A stretch of DNA of 64,000 bases, taken from the NCBI GenBank assembly GCA_002370555.1, contig AP014718.1, forward strand, positions 3,224,001 to 3,288,000, in the 5' to 3' direction. Below are positions 9,069 to 18,983 of the stretch, one piece after another. The translations under genes were made by a program, and so were the position numbers. Below the pieces are notes generated by a model. The model was not told the DNA's origin. It worked only from the letters and a program-made list of their open reading frames with translations, and did no database searches. How positions within the stretch are numbered: position 1 is the stretch's first letter; each line of letters starts with the position of its first letter. This DNA is from Arthrobacter sp. Hiyo4. Its GTDB lineage: Bacteria > Actinomycetota > Actinomycetes > Actinomycetales > Micrococcaceae.

Positions 9069-9704
9069 ATGGCTGATCTGGACAAACAACGCACGACGGC
9101 GGTGCTGCTTGCCGCCGGCGCCGGGACGCGGCTGGGGCTCGGGCCCAAGGCATTGCTCCGGTTCCAGGGCCGTACGCTCGTTGAAGTCCTGGCCGACGTT
9201 CTGCTCGCGGGCGGCTGCCGGGAAGTGGTGGCGGTACTCGGCGCGGACGCGGCAACGGTCCGCGCCGCCACCGATCTGAGCGCGCACCGGGTCATCGACA
9301 ACCCGGACTGGACCGGCGGAATGGGAAGTTCGTTCCGGGCGGGAGTCGCCGCAGCAGCCCCGGAGGACCATGTGCTGATCGCGCTGGTGGACCAGCCCCG
9401 CCTGACCGCAGAAACCGTCGCCCGGTTGCTGGCATCCCACCGGTCTGGCCGGGTGACGGCGGCCGCCTATCGTGGCAACGACGGAAAACTCCAGCGGGGA
9501 CATCCGCTGCTCCTGGATTCCAGCCTCCGCGCTGAGGCCACGGAAATGGCAACGGGCGACGCCGGGGCCCGCTATTTCCTCCAGGCCCATCCCGAACTGA
9601 TAGATCTCATCGATTGCAGTGACCTCTCCGCCGGTGAAGACCTCGACTCCCCCGGGCAGCTCTACCTGCTCGAAACAACAACGCGGGTCAGATACGGCCC
9701 ATAA
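9069..9704 (+). CDS. mocA: MobA/MocA-like nucleotidyltransferase
   Basis: 211 residues with the nucleotide-binding N-terminus VLLAAGAGTRLGLGPKALL and the VDQPRLT metal-site motif of the molybdopterin nucleotidyltransferases. MocA transfers CMP to molybdopterin to form the cytosine-dinucleotide cofactor used by xanthine-dehydrogenase-type hydroxylases. The neighbouring Mo-hydroxylase operon and XdhC support this over an unrelated NTP transferase, but the product is inferred. The last residues (TTTRVRYGP) and the stop come from the adjacent hairpin repeat. That repeat's left arm lacks one G relative to its right arm, so the true C-terminus is probably different and a little longer, with a stop near 9730. 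Confidence 0.75.
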   Translation: MADLDKQRTTAVLLAAGAGTRLGLGPKALLRFQGRTLVEVLADVLLAGGCREVVAVLGADAATVRAATDLSAHRVIDNPDWTGGMGSSFRAGVAAAAPEDHVLIALVDQPRLTAETVARLLASHRSGRVTAAAYRGNDGKLQRGHPLLLDSSLRAEATEMATGDAGARYFLQAHPELIDLIDCSDLSAGEDLDSPGQLYLLETTTRVRYGP

Positions 9705-9740
9705 AGCCTAGCAACATGGGCCGTATCTGACCCCGCGTTG
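9679..9740. repeat. Intergenic hairpin repeat, family A copy 2
   Basis: Left arm 9679-9702 and right arm 9716-9740 (ending CCCCGCGTTG) match perfectly except that the left arm has GGG where the right arm implies GGGG. This is internal evidence for a lost base. The left arm overlaps the 3' end of the mocA-like gene. Confidence 0.88.
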
Positions 9741-9752
9741 GTTTCATCGCGC

Positions 9753-10532
9753 TTAGCCCCGGCCGATGAACGGCATGCCCGCAGCAGTGATCACCACTGA
9801 GCCCACACTGGCCGACGGCGGCATGCCAGCCATCAGGAGCACGGCACGCGCGGCGTCCTGCACCGGGAAGGTGGGCTCCACCCTGCGGCTGCCGTCAGCC
9901 TGCAGGGCTCCGGAGTCCACACCGATGGTGGCCATGATGTCCGTGGCTGTGTTTCCGATGTCGATCTGGCCGCAGGTGATGCCGAAGCCCCTGCCATCCA
10001 GCTCAATGCTCTTGGTCAAGCCCGTCATGGCGTGCTTGGTGACGGTATAGGCCACTGTCCGCGGCCGCGGCGAATGCGCTGAAATGGACCCGTTGTTGAT
10101 GATCCGGCCACCCTGCGGGTTCTGGGATTTCATGGCCCGGACCGCCGCGGCGGCGCACAGCATCGCGCCGGTCAGGTTCACCGCCACCACCGCGTCCCAG
10201 TCCGCCACAGTGATTTCATCCACGGACGCGGCCGGACCGAACACGCCCGCGTTGTTGAACAGGACGTCAACCCTCCCCCATGTCGCGAGGGCTGCGGCGA
10301 AAAGGCGCTCGACGTCGTCGGGCACGGTCACGTCGCAGGGAACCGTCAGCGCCTGGCGGTGGCCGGCCGCGGACTCCAGCAGCGGAGCCTCACGGCGGCC
10401 GGCCAACACCACGCGGTACCCGTCGGCCAGCATGAGCCGCGCCACCGCCCTGCCAATCCCGGAGCCTGCACCGGTCACGACGGCGACCGGTGCAGGCCGG
10501 TGGGGATGTGCGGGCCGGTGGGTTGCAGTCAT
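9753..10532 (-). CDS. Short-chain dehydrogenase/reductase
   Basis: 259 residues, the classical SDR length. It has the cofactor motif TGAGSGIG near residue 20, NNAG near 92, and the catalytic Ser (NNGSIS) with YTVTK (Tyr-x3-Lys). The Arg residues following beta-strand 2 (AGRREAP) suggest NADP(H), though this is an inference. The substrate is unknown. It lies downstream of the broken permease/racemase remnant on the same strand, so it may once have been the end of a ureide operon. It is intact as read. Confidence 0.88.
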   Translation of the reverse strand: MTATHRPAHPHRPAPVAVVTGAGSGIGRAVARLMLADGYRVVLAGRREAPLLESAAGHRQALTVPCDVTVPDDVERLFAAALATWGRVDVLFNNAGVFGPAASVDEITVADWDAVVAVNLTGAMLCAAAAVRAMKSQNPQGGRIINNGSISAHSPRPRTVAYTVTKHAMTGLTKSIELDGRGFGITCGQIDIGNTATDIMATIGVDSGALQADGSRRVEPTFPVQDAARAVLLMAGMPPSASVGSVVITAAGMPFIGRG

Positions 10533-10574
10533 GGGTCGCTCCTTGCGTTGATGGCCGGGCCGTTGATGGCCGGG

Positions 10575-10769
10575 CTAAGGCGCAGCGGGCATGTTCGCTG
10601 CCGATATTGGCCAGCCTATGACGTTCTTGGGCCGCGGCGTGGCGTAGGTCCGGACCTTTGAGGTGCTCAGCCGCAGCCGGACCAGCGATTCGGCGATGGT
10701 GACCGCAGCCGCCTCGGTGATGTCCACCACCGGAACGTCGAGGAGCTCCTGGAGCCCCTCGCAGGAGTC
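10575..10769 (-). pseudogene. C-terminal fragment of an Asp/Glu (hydantoin/allantoin) racemase
   Basis: About 65 residues in the same frame as the preceding permease fragment and directly behind its TAG. The string CEGLQELLDVPVVDITEAA followed by LSTSKVRTYATPRPK matches the tail of hydantoin or allantoin racemases, including the conserved final Lys-Pro region. The N-terminal two thirds, with the first catalytic cysteine, are absent. The usual order permease then racemase suggests that a segment of roughly 1.5-2 kb spanning both genes was lost at about position 10770, by a real deletion or in assembly. Confidence 0.65.
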
Positions 10770-10976
10770 CTACCGCTTCGTCGGGGCAAGGTCGATGTTG
10801 TAGAGGGTGGGGCTGATGGTCCTGCCGGAGGCGGCGCTGGCTACATCGCAAAGCGTGTCGACACCCACGGAGGGGTGGGCTGCTTGGCCCAGGTCAACTG
10901 CTGTCTCAGGTGCCGGTTCGACGCCGGTCAACGGGGTTGTCTGCATCGTGATCTCACTTCTTGAAGATGTTTCCAT
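10770..10976 (-). pseudogene. N-terminal fragment of an NCS1 nucleobase/allantoin permease
   Basis: 68 residues, beginning METSSRSEITMQTTPLTG. The stretch RTISPTLYNIDLAPTKR resembles the cytoplasmic N-terminus of NCS1 cation symporters, just before the first membrane helix. The frame then hits TAG at 10770-10772 and continues in racemase sequence. A functional transporter needs about 480 residues, so the gene is not functional as read. An IclR-like palindrome upstream (11026-11045) shows that it was a regulated purine or ureide gene. Confidence 0.6.
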
Positions 10977-11025
10977 ATGTTCCGCAGTGGGATTATGCCG
11001 GAATTACCGGCAGAAGCGTCGTCGC

Positions 11026-11045
11026 TTTTTCCACAATGCGAAAAA
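11026..11045. promoter_or_regulatory. IclR-type operator (TTTTTCCACAATGCGAAAAA)
   Basis: Palindrome with TTTTCCA and CGAAAAA half-sites around five bases, upstream of the permease remnant. Its core (CCACAATGCGA) recurs in inverted orientation at 47143-47161 before the LctP-type permease. Confidence 0.65.
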
Positions 11046-11111
11046 TAGGTATCGAGTACTGAAATATCGGTATGACCCAGGTCACGCATCAGTCAAGGGG
11101 TCGCCGAATCA

Positions 11112-11128
11112 CGGCCGGTCACAAACGG
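11112..11128 (+). promoter_or_regulatory. Shared intergenic motif, copy 2
   Basis: CGGCCGGTCACAAACGG, differing at one base from the copy at 20883-20899. It is located between the permease-remnant promoter and the family A hairpin. Confidence 0.35.
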
Positions 11129-11140
11129 TTGCTTCGCCAG

Positions 11141-11203
11141 CAACGCGGGGTCAGATACCGCCTAATAAACCCCGTTCCATGGGCCGTATCTGACCCCGCG
11201 TTG
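11141..11203. repeat. Intergenic hairpin repeat, family A copy 3
   Basis: Left arm 11141-11162 and right arm 11179-11203, with the conserved CAACGCGGGGTCAGATAC core. It immediately follows the stop of the Mo-hydroxylase subunit (minus strand, 11207), as expected for a terminator. Confidence 0.85.
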
Positions 11204-11206
11204 GTC

Positions 11207-14066
11207 TTAGTGGGAGGGAACCAGCCCTCCTTCCTTCAAACCCAGGTAGATCTTGTCCCGGCCGATCGGCAGCTCAGCGAACCGGATCCCCGTGGCATTC
11301 CGGATGGCATTGGCCAGGGCCGGGGCCACAGGGTTGAACGGGCTCTCGCTCATGGATTTCGCCCCGAGCGGGCCACCTGGTCGTTGGTGGAAGCGAAGTA
11401 GACCTCGCTGCGCGGCACGTCCGCGAAGGACGGGATGTGGTACTGCCGAAGTATGTCCGTGGTGACCCGGCCGGCGTCGTCCACCCGGACCTCCTCATAC
11501 AGCGCGGCGCCCAGCGCCTGCGCGATGCCGCCCTCAATCTGGCCGCGGCACTGCCGCGGGTTGACCACCACGCCGGCGTCGGCCGCCTGCACGCTCTGCA
11601 GGATCCGCAGCTCCCCGTCCCGGTGTTGACCGCAACGCGGAAGCCGTGGACGTTGAACGCCACCGATCGAGGCGTCCCGTCCCAGCTGCCTTCGACGGCG
11701 AGCTGCATGCCCTGGTCCCGCGCGGCGTCGTGGATGTCCGAGAGCGGAACCCGCCGTCCGGCACAGTCCACACCGCCGTCGTCGAGCACGCATTCGGTCT
11801 CCGGCACACCGGTCAACGCCGCGGCGACGGTGACGATCCGGGAGGCCAGCCCGGTAGCCGCCATCAGGGTGGCCTTGCCGGCCACCACCGTCCCGGCCGA
11901 ACCGAACGCGCCGGTGTCGTGCTCCACGAGATCGGTATCGGACTGCCGCACGGCCACCTTGGCTGCCGTGGTGGACAGCGCCGTCGCGGCCAGCTGCGCG
12001 TGCACCGTGGTGGTGCCGTTGCCGAATTCGGCGGTCCCGACGTCGGCCGCGAACGTGCCGTCCGGAAGCAGGCTCACGCGGGTGTGGGCGAAGTGGCCGC
12101 GGGCGGGACGGTGTCGATCATGGACAGCGCGGAACCCTCCCCGGTGGCCCAGTCCGGACCGAGGTCGTCGAGCCCGGCGTCGCGGTAGCGCTGCTGGCCG
12201 CGGTCCAGGGCATCACGCACCAGGGAGATGCACTGGTCCAGGCCGTAGCTGCCGTAGTGGACGTCCTCCTCGGGCTCGGGGTTGGTGGAGAGCATGTCAT
12301 CGCCTTCGCGCACCATGTTCCGGCGCCGGAATTCCAGGGGATCCATGCCGATGCCGACAGCCAGCTCATCGATGGCCGACTCGATCGCGAAGATCATCTG
12401 GCTCAGCCCGTAGCCGCGGAATGCCCCGGCCGGCACGGTGTTCGTGTAGACGGCATGCGCGTCCACTTTCTTGTTGGCGCACTTGTACACGGCCAGCGAT
12501 TCCCCGCAGCCGTGGAACATCACACCCGGGGCGTGGTTCCCGTAGGCGCCGGTGTTGGTGACCACGTCCAGCTGCAGCGCGGTGAGGAGACCGTCCTTGC
12601 CGGCGCCGCCTTGAGCTTGATGGCGAAGGGGTGCCGCGTGGTGGTGGCGGTGAACTGCTCCGTGCGGGTGAACTCCACCTGGACCGGCCGGCGCAGCGTG
12701 AGCGCGGCGAGGGCAACGAGGTCCTCGGTGAGCACTTCCTGCTTGCCGCCGAAGCCGCCGCCCACGCGCCCGGCCACCACGCGGACGCGGTCCTCCGGCA
12801 GGTCGAACACCCGGCCCAGCGTGCGCCGGACCAGGAACGGGACCTGGCTGGAGGTCCGGACCACGAGGCGGTCTTCCTCGTCGAGCCAGGCGATGGACGA
12901 GTGCGTTTCCAGGGCGACGTGCTGCACGCGCTGGGTCCTGTACGTGTGCTCGTGGATGAAGTCCGCCGCGGCGAAACCGTCCGCCACACTGCCCAGCTCC
13001 GAGTGCAGCTCGGCCACGACGTTTTGCCGGGGACGCGAGATCCGGGCCTTCACGGCGTCCTTGTCCCCGTGCAGGGCCGGAGCGCCGGGAAGCATGGCGT
13101 CCTGCGGGCTGAAAACGGTGTCCAGCAGCTCGTATTCCACCTGCAGGGCGCGCGCCCCGGCCTCGGCGGCGCTCACGGATTCGGCCACGACGGCGGCAAC
13201 TCGCTGGCCGATGAACCGCACCACGTCGTCCAGCACGCGGGTGTCGTCGGGATCGTCCGTGTAGAGCTCGTGCTGGGCGGTGGAGAAGTGCTGCGCCGGG
13301 GCATCCTCGTGCGTGAAGACCGCGACGACGCCGGGCACCTGGAGCGCGGCAGTCCTGTCGATGGAGACGATCCGCGCGTGCGCGTGGGGTGAGCGCAGCA
13401 GTTTCAAGTGGAGCAGACCCGGGAGCTCTTCGGCGGGGACGTCCAGGGTGTAGCCGGCGGTTCCGGTGACGACGGCGAGGCCGCCGGGGCGGGCACGTTG
13501 TCGCCGAGCTGCCCGGCCCGGGCTGCCGTGGTGCCGGCGGCGGTTTCGGTGGCAGTGGTGCGGACCGCGGAAGCCGGACGGGCGGCGCCAGCTGCCGCGC
13601 CGCCGTCGTCGTAATTGTGCTTGTCGCGGGTCCCGCACACTGCGTCCGCGATGGAACGGTAGCCGGTGCAGCGGCAGAGGTTTCCCTTGAGGCTGCGGGG
13701 CAGATTGGCCTTCTGGTCGTCGTCGAAGGTGGCTGCGGTCATCATCATGCCGGCCGTGCAGAAGCCGCACTGGAAGCCCTGTTCGGCCAGGAACTGCTCC
13801 TGCACGGGGTGCAGCGCACCGCCCGTCACACCGGACGTCCCGGCGAGTCCTTCGATGGTGGTGACGGCCTTGCCGTCGGCGCGGACGGCCGGGTAGATGC
13901 AGCTGTGCACGGGGGTGCCGTCCACGTGCACGGTGCAGGCACCGCAGTCGCCGCCGTCGCAGCCTTTTTTCACGCCAAAATTGCCTTGTTCGCGCAGAAA
14001 GGTCCGCAGGCACTGGCCGGGGCGGGGCGTGGCCGGGGTGGCGGTGCCGTTGATTTCGATTGCCAT
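11207..14066 (-). CDS. Xanthine dehydrogenase-type subunit: fused 2Fe-2S and molybdopterin domains (five frameshifts)
   Basis: About 955 residues after restoring bases near 13484, 12606, 12091, 11622 and 11370. Residues 1-160 form the two 2Fe-2S modules ([25 protein letters not shown]...GNLCRCTGY). After a linker of about 60 residues rich in Ala, Thr and Gly comes the molybdopterin part, with [27 protein letters not shown] and the active-site Glu region [11 protein letters not shown]. It hydroxylates hypoxanthine or xanthine to urate if it is XDH; the neighbourhood of purine genes supports that, but related aldehyde or nicotinate hydroxylases cannot be excluded. It starts three bases after the FAD subunit stop. 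The operon order is xdhC, FAD subunit, this gene, then hairpin. Confidence 0.85.
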
Positions 14067-14068
14067 GC

Positions 14069-15020
14069 TCAGGCCTCCTTCTGCTGCTTGTTCTTTGCTG
14101 TGTCGGGTTGCGCGGTTGTTTCGGGTTGCGCGCTCGGCTGCGGCGACAAGGCGTGCGGCCGGCCGGCCCAGAAATCGCCCGACACGGTGAGCCGTTCCTC
14201 CAGCAGTTCCGCACGGATCTCCTCCGCGAGCCGGAGGGTCATGTCCCGGCGCCACTCGGGCAGCCCGTGGATGTCGTCGTGGTACAGCTCCGCGGGAATG
14301 GCCTTCCCGACGGCGGCCGCCAGGGCCGCGGGGCCAGCCATCTTGGCAGCGGTGAACCGCAGCTGCACGGGCGTTTGGTGGCGGCGGTGACGGTGAGGAC
14401 CAGGCCGCCGTCGGCGTCGCGCCGTCCGATCAGCAGGACTCCGGACCGGCCGAGGTTGCTGAGCGAGAGCCGCCGGAAGGCCACCTTCGAAGACAGTGCC
14501 GACGCCGGCAGGTGGATGCTGCGCAGGAGTTCCCCGGGTGCCAGGCTGTTTTGCCCGTCTCCGGTGATGAACGTGGCCACCGGGACGGTGCGGCTGCCGC
14601 CGCCGGGCCGAGGATGATGGCGGTGGCGTCCAGTCCTGCGCAGAGCGAGATCATGGGCCCGGCCGGGAGCGAGGTGCACAGGTTGCCGCCCACGGTGGAC
14701 ATGTTCCAGACCTTGAAGGACGCCACGAAGGAGTCGCAGCACGGACGGAACAGGTCCAGGCCCGGCCACTCCCTGCCGGCGACTTCGTCCGAACCCGGGA
14801 GTGCGTAGAGCTCCGCGACGGTGCAAGTGGCGGCCAGTTCAATCCCTGCACCGCTCACGGTCACGGCGGGCCAACCCGCTTGGCCAAGGTCCAGCAGCCG
14901 CTTCAGGACGGTACTCCCGTAGGAGAACAGCACCGTGCCGCCGGCCAGCCAGGCATCGCCGTCGCGCCATTCGGCGGGGTCCGTCGTGGGCACGACGGCC
15001 TCGATGGTGTTCATGTCCAT
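14069..15020 (-). CDS. Xanthine dehydrogenase-type FAD subunit (two frameshifts)
   Basis: About 317 residues after restoring a G near 14605 and a C near 14372. It begins [12 protein letters not shown] with AGGAG five bases upstream. The FAD-binding signature [18 protein letters not shown] is clear, and the N-terminal LAGGTVLFS corresponds to the AGGT pyrophosphate loop. It carries electrons from the Fe-S centres of the partner subunit to the acceptor, NAD or a quinone. It is encoded upstream of the fused Fe-S/Mo gene with a three-base gap, so the two are co-translated. The C-terminal about 30 residues are low complexity (Gln, Ala, Pro, Lys). Confidence 0.85.
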
Positions 15021-15119
15021 GGGTTCTCCTGGCGGGCTTCGTGGGTGGAGCGGGGTTCTGATGTGGGGTGGATGGGCCGCTGCCGTCCTTGAGCGAGGAT
15101 GCCCTGAGCGAGAATGCCT

Positions 15120-16267
15120 TCAGCGGCGCCGGCGTGGTGCTGCCCCGTCCGGCCGGCCACGGGAGGCGATGATCTCGGCCGTAATGGACACCGCGACCTC
15201 GGCAGGCGTGACGGCGCCCAGGTCGAGTCCGATGGGCGAATGGAGCCGCTCCAGCGCTTCGGCGGGCGTGCCGTCCGCGAGCAGCGCGTCGATGCGCTGC
15301 CGGTGGCTGCGCCGTGAGCCCATGGCGCCCACGTAGGCGAGGCCCAGGCCGAGCGCAGTTTCCAGCAGCGGGATATCGAACTTGGGGTCGTGGGTCAGCA
15401 CGCAGACCACGGTGCGGCCGTCCACGCGTCCTGCCGCTTCTTCTGCGGCAAGGTAGCGGTGCGGCCAGTCAGTGACCACCTGGTCGGCGGCGAGGAAGCG
15501 GCCCTGGTTCGAAAAAGCCGGCCGGGCATCACACAAGGTAACGTCATAGCCCAGCAGTTTCCCGGCCGGGAGCAGCGCGGCGCCGAAGTCGTTGGCGCCG
15601 AAGATCAGCATGCGGGCCGCGGGGAGCCGGCTTTCCACGAACAGCGTGATGGGTTCGGGGTGGGTCTGGTCCGAGCCGCCGGTGCAGCCGGCTGGAGGTG
15701 CAAGCCGGATAAGGCCCGCGCGGCCACCTTGGAGCAGTGGTTCGAGCTGGGCGGCTGCCGCGTAAACAGTGGCGGGATGGTCACCCACCAGCCGGGCAAG
15801 TTCCGGGGACTCCATGGCGCGGAACCGCACAGGATCCTGCACAACGACGGCTCCCCCACCGGCGTCGAGCCTGCGGATCAGTGCCAGGGCATCGGTGGAG
15901 TGGCGGCCCGCCAGGCTGTCCAGCATGGCGAAATCCATGGCTTCCAGCGAGGATCCGAGCGGCTGGATGTGGACTTCCAGCTCTCCTCCACAGGAGAGTC
16001 CGACGGCGAACGCGTCCTCGGCACTGTAGCCGAACGACTCAAGGCGGCTGCCGCCGTCGCGCATTACCGCAAGGGCGGCGTCAACCACGGCGCCCTCCAC
16101 GCATCCGCCGGAGAGGCTGCCCAGGACGTCCCCGTGTTCCGACACAAGCATGGACGTGCCGAGCGGCCGGGCACGGAGCCGCCCGCGGCCACGATGGTGG
16201 CCACGGCGCACCGCTGGCCGGAGACCGCGGGCCGCCAGCCGCCCAGGGAAGGTATTAGGTCCAGCAT
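15120..16267 (-). CDS. xdhC: XdhC/CoxI-family maturation factor (one frameshift)
   Basis: About 382 residues after restoring a C near 16170 joins the N-terminal MLDLIPSLGG...VATIVAAGGSVP to RPLGTSMLVSE. The family motif GSLSGGCVEG with its cysteine lies near residue 60, and the C-terminal Rossmann part has LIFGANDFGAAL and YVGAMGSRRSH. XdhC binds the molybdenum cofactor, promotes its sulfuration and inserts it into the Mo subunit. As first gene of the operon it has AAAGGACG before the ATG at 16267. Its presence supports the Mo-hydroxylase being a sulfurated xanthine-dehydrogenase-type enzyme. Confidence 0.88.
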
Positions 16268-16388
16268 GGCAACACGTCCTTTACCACTGGGATTCCGGAC
16301 GGGAAGCCTGTCCGGAACAGAGCGCGGTCTTGCCTCATAATCTCATTCCTTGCTGGTGTAGAGGGAAAGTCAGGGGAGTTGTTTTGGG

Positions 16389-16423
16389 GGACCGGGGCGG
16401 GGCCTCTAATCCCGCCCCGGTCC
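16389..16423. terminator. Intergenic hairpin between NCS2 permease and xdhC
   Basis: Perfect 13-base arms (GGACCGGGGCGGG, 16389-16401, and its complement 16411-16423) around nine bases. There is no T run on either side, so termination is only likely. The rest of 16268-16562 holds no gene that I can support. Confidence 0.6.
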
Positions 16424-16562
16424 GTGACGGCGCAGCCGCACCCCACCGCCGCCCGCCGTTGTGGGTTCCGGTGCTGCGAACCACGGCGGCGGACGCCTAC
16501 TCGATGCGGTGGGTGCGGATGGACCGCCGTTTGAGGCGCCCGAAGGGGCGGTTACGCCGGGC

Positions 16563-18097
16563 CTACACGCCCAGCAGGGCGTTGATCGGCCCGCGGGCGA
16601 AGTAGATGATGAAGCCCGCGGTGACCACCCACATGAGCGGATGGACCTTCCTGGCCCGGCCGGACGCCGCGCTGATGACCGCGAAGGAGATGAATCCGAC
16701 GCCGATGCCGTTGGCGATCGAGTAGGTCAGCGGCATGGTGATGATGGTCAGGAAAGCCGGCAGTGCGATCGAGAACTTGCTGAACTTGATCTCGCGGATC
16801 TGTGCCATCATCATGGCGCCCACCACCACCAGGGCGGCTGCAGCCACTTCGAGCGGCACCACCGAGGTCAGCGGAGTAAAGAACATCGAGCCCAGGAACA
16901 GCACGCCGGTAACCACGGAGGCCAGGCCGGTGCGTGCACCTTCGCCGATGCCTGCCGCGGAATCGATGTAGACGGTGTTGGACGAGCCGGACGTTCCGCC
17001 GCCCACCACTGCGCCCATGCCTTCGACGATGAAGGCCGACTTCAGCCGGGGGAACGTGCCGTCCTTGTGCGCCACTCCGGCGCTCTTGGCGAGCCCGGTC
17101 ATGGTGCCCATGGCGTCGAAGAAGTTGGTGAACACCAGGGTGAAGACCAGCATGGTGGCGGCCAGGCCGCCGATCCGTGAGAACGAGCCGAAGAGATCGA
17201 ACTGGCCCACCAGGCTGAAGTCCGGGGCGGAGACCAGCTGGCCGGCGAGCACGGGCACGTTGAGGTGCCAGCCGCCGGGGTTGTCGGCGCTGCCGGGACC
17301 GATATGCATGGTGGCCTCGACGACGGCGGCGAGGGCTGTGGTGGCGACGATTCCGATCAGGAGGCCGCCCTGGATCCTGCGGGCCACGAGGATTCCCATG
17401 ACCAGCAGGCCGACGATGAAGACGAGGGTGGGGATGGAGGTGATGGAGCCGTCGTTGCCGAGCTGGACCGGCGGGCCGCCTTTGGTGGGGCGGACGAAGC
17501 CGGAATCCACAAAGCCGATGAAGGCGATGAACAGGCCGATGCCGACGGTGATGGCGGCCTTGAGTTCCTTGGGGACTGCCTTGAAGATCGCCGTCCGGGC
17601 ACCCGTGGCGCCGAAGAGGACAATCAGGACACCGTTGATAACCACCAGGCCCATGGCTTCGGGCCAGGTCACGTCCTGGATGACGGCCACTGCCAGGAAC
17701 GAGTTGATGCCCAGGCCCGCTGCGAGCCCGAACGGCAGGTTGGCAACGAGGCCGAACACGATGGTCATAACGCCGGCGGTGAGCCCGGTAACTGCCCCAC
17801 CTGCGCCGCCGAGAGCCAGCCTCCGGCGACGTCCGTGGGGGCGTTCTCGGCCGAGAAACCGCCCAGGATCAGCGGGTTGAGGATCACGATGTAGGCCATC
17901 GTGAAGAACGTGACAATGCCGCCGCGGAATTCGCGGGCCAGCGTGGAGCCACGCTTGGTGATCTGGAAGAAACTATCCAGGAAGGATTTCGACGCCGGGG
18001 GCCGGGGTGCCGCCGTGTGCTCTGCGCCTTCGGGCGCAGCCTGCTTTTCAGCTGCGGTTCGCATTTCTGCGGGGTCCAGGATTGTCATGTCAGCCAC
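16563..18097 (-). CDS. NCS2 permease, AzgA-type purine transporter (one frameshift)
   Basis: About 510 residues. The N-terminal 110 residues (to GGWLSAAQVG) join the rest after restoring one G near 17803. The AzgA-type signature ANLPFGLAAGLGINSF (usually GLNAF), the FFDAMGTMTGLA stretch and GGGTSGSSNTVYIDSAAG are all present. AzgA proteins import adenine, guanine or hypoxanthine with protons. The chosen start is GTG 18097, with AGGA five bases upstream; an ATG nine bases on is possible. It follows the guanine deaminase gene by six bases, so uptake and deamination of guanine look coupled. Confidence 0.88.
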
Positions 18098-18103
18098 CGG
18101 ATC

Positions 18104-18598
18104 CTAGTAGTCAATCCTGGAATCGTGCGTGTTCCAGGTGTTGAACGGTTCCAGGATGGCGGGAGCCTGGGGGTCGCCCAGTTCCAGCTTGGCGACCGGC
18201 ATCAATGCATCCCGGTCCTCGTTCTCGAAGTACTCGTAGAAGACCGCGTCGTCGAAGCCGACGGAGGCTGCGTCGTGCCGGTCAGCGGCGAAAACCACGT
18301 TGCCGATCCGGGCCCACAGGGCCGAGGCCAGGCACATGGGGCAGGGCTCGCAGCTGGTGAAGAGGGTGGCTCCGCTGAGATCGAACGTGCCGAGTTCGCG
18401 GCAGGCATTGCGGATGGCGGTGACCTCGGCATGGGCCGTGGGGTCGTTCGTGGCGGTGACCCGGTTGACGCCTTCGAAGGCGCGGCCATCCGCGGTGACA
18501 ACGACGGCGCCGAACGGGCCGCCGCTGTTCAGGACGTTGGCTGTTGCCAGTTTTATGGATGTGGCCAGAAAATGCTCGGCCGTGACGGTTGTACTCAT
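18104..18598 (-). CDS. guaD: Guanine deaminase, cytidine-deaminase-fold type
   Basis: 164 residues, close to the Bacillus-type guanine deaminase (about 156). Zinc ligands and the catalytic Glu lie in HAEVTAIRNAC and SCEPCPMC. It converts guanine to xanthine, which feeds the xanthine dehydrogenase encoded nearby. A general nucleoside or tRNA deaminase is possible by fold, but the tail and the AzgA-type neighbour favour guanine. It is intact. The leader upstream contains a long hairpin (18662-18703) and the palindrome at 18790-18808. Confidence 0.85.
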   Translation of the reverse strand: MSTTVTAEHFLATSIKLATANVLNSGGPFGAVVVTADGRAFEGVNRVTATNDPTAHAEVTAIRNACRELGTFDLSGATLFTSCEPCPMCLASALWARIGNVVFAADRHDAASVGFDDAVFYEYFENEDRDALMPVAKLELGDPQAPAILEPFNTWNTHDSRIDY

Positions 18599-18661
18599 TT
18601 TTGCGACTTCCTTAGTGGCAAGGAAGCCCAGTAACCCGACGGGGACGCGCCAGTGATACGG

Positions 18662-18703
18662 CTACCAGGCTTCAGCATGTGCTTTTGAAGGTTCGCCTGG
18701 TAG
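18662..18703 (-). other. Leader hairpin of the guanine deaminase operon
   Basis: Nine-base arms CTACCAGGC (18662-18670) and GCCTGGTAG (18695-18703), with an inner TTCA/TGAA pairing, about 65-105 bases upstream of the guaD start. It could be a structured leader. I see no match to a riboswitch consensus that I know, and no terminator run follows. Confidence 0.35.
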
Positions 18704-18789
18704 ATAGCTTCCGGAGTCCGGGTGCCCGCCTTTGGCAAGATCGAGATTAGCACCGGACCTGTGATCAGCGCCATAGTTTCTGGAAACTT

Positions 18790-18808
18790 AATTTCGTGAT
18801 GTGAAATT
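18790..18808. promoter_or_regulatory. IclR-type operator between guaD and the deaminase gene
   Basis: AATTTCGTGATGTGAAATT: half-sites AATTTCG and TGAAATT around five bases, in the divergent region. It fits the looser form of the motif found in this window (TTYCG-N5-YGRAA). Confidence 0.55.
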
Positions 18809-18813
18809 CCATA

Positions 18814-18877
18814 GCAACGCGGGGTCATATCTTGCCCATCCGGAGGCGCCGAACGGGCCATATGTGACCCGCGTTGC
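18814..18877. repeat. Intergenic hairpin repeat, family A copy 4
   Basis: Begins GCAACGCGGGGTCATAT and ends with the complement GACCCGCGTTGC, where the right arm has one C fewer than the left arm implies. As in copy 2, this points to a lost homopolymer base. Here the element lies in a divergent promoter region, which argues against a pure terminator role. Confidence 0.8.
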
Positions 18878-18983
18878 ATTGACTTCCGTCGCGGCAGCAC
18901 CCTAGGCTGGCGCCACCTGGATCAGCAGACAGGGCCTAACTGAGCTGGAACGCATTTGTTGCCGACCAGACAAGGAGCCATCC

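Noticed and set aside
16268-16562. Possible small gene between xdhC and the AzgA-type permease
   Set aside because: Several short frames exist in both directions, but none has a ribosome site or motif; only the hairpin is supported.
18662-18703. Guanidine or purine riboswitch in the guaD leader
   Set aside because: The stem is clear, but the conserved loop sequences of guanidine-I, purine or xanthine (NMT1) riboswitches are not recognisable by eye; kept only as an unassigned hairpin.
18595-18900. 101-residue minus-strand frame upstream of guanine deaminase
   Set aside because: It runs through the family A hairpin and the leader hairpin, ends over the guaD start and shows no known family; more likely leader sequence.
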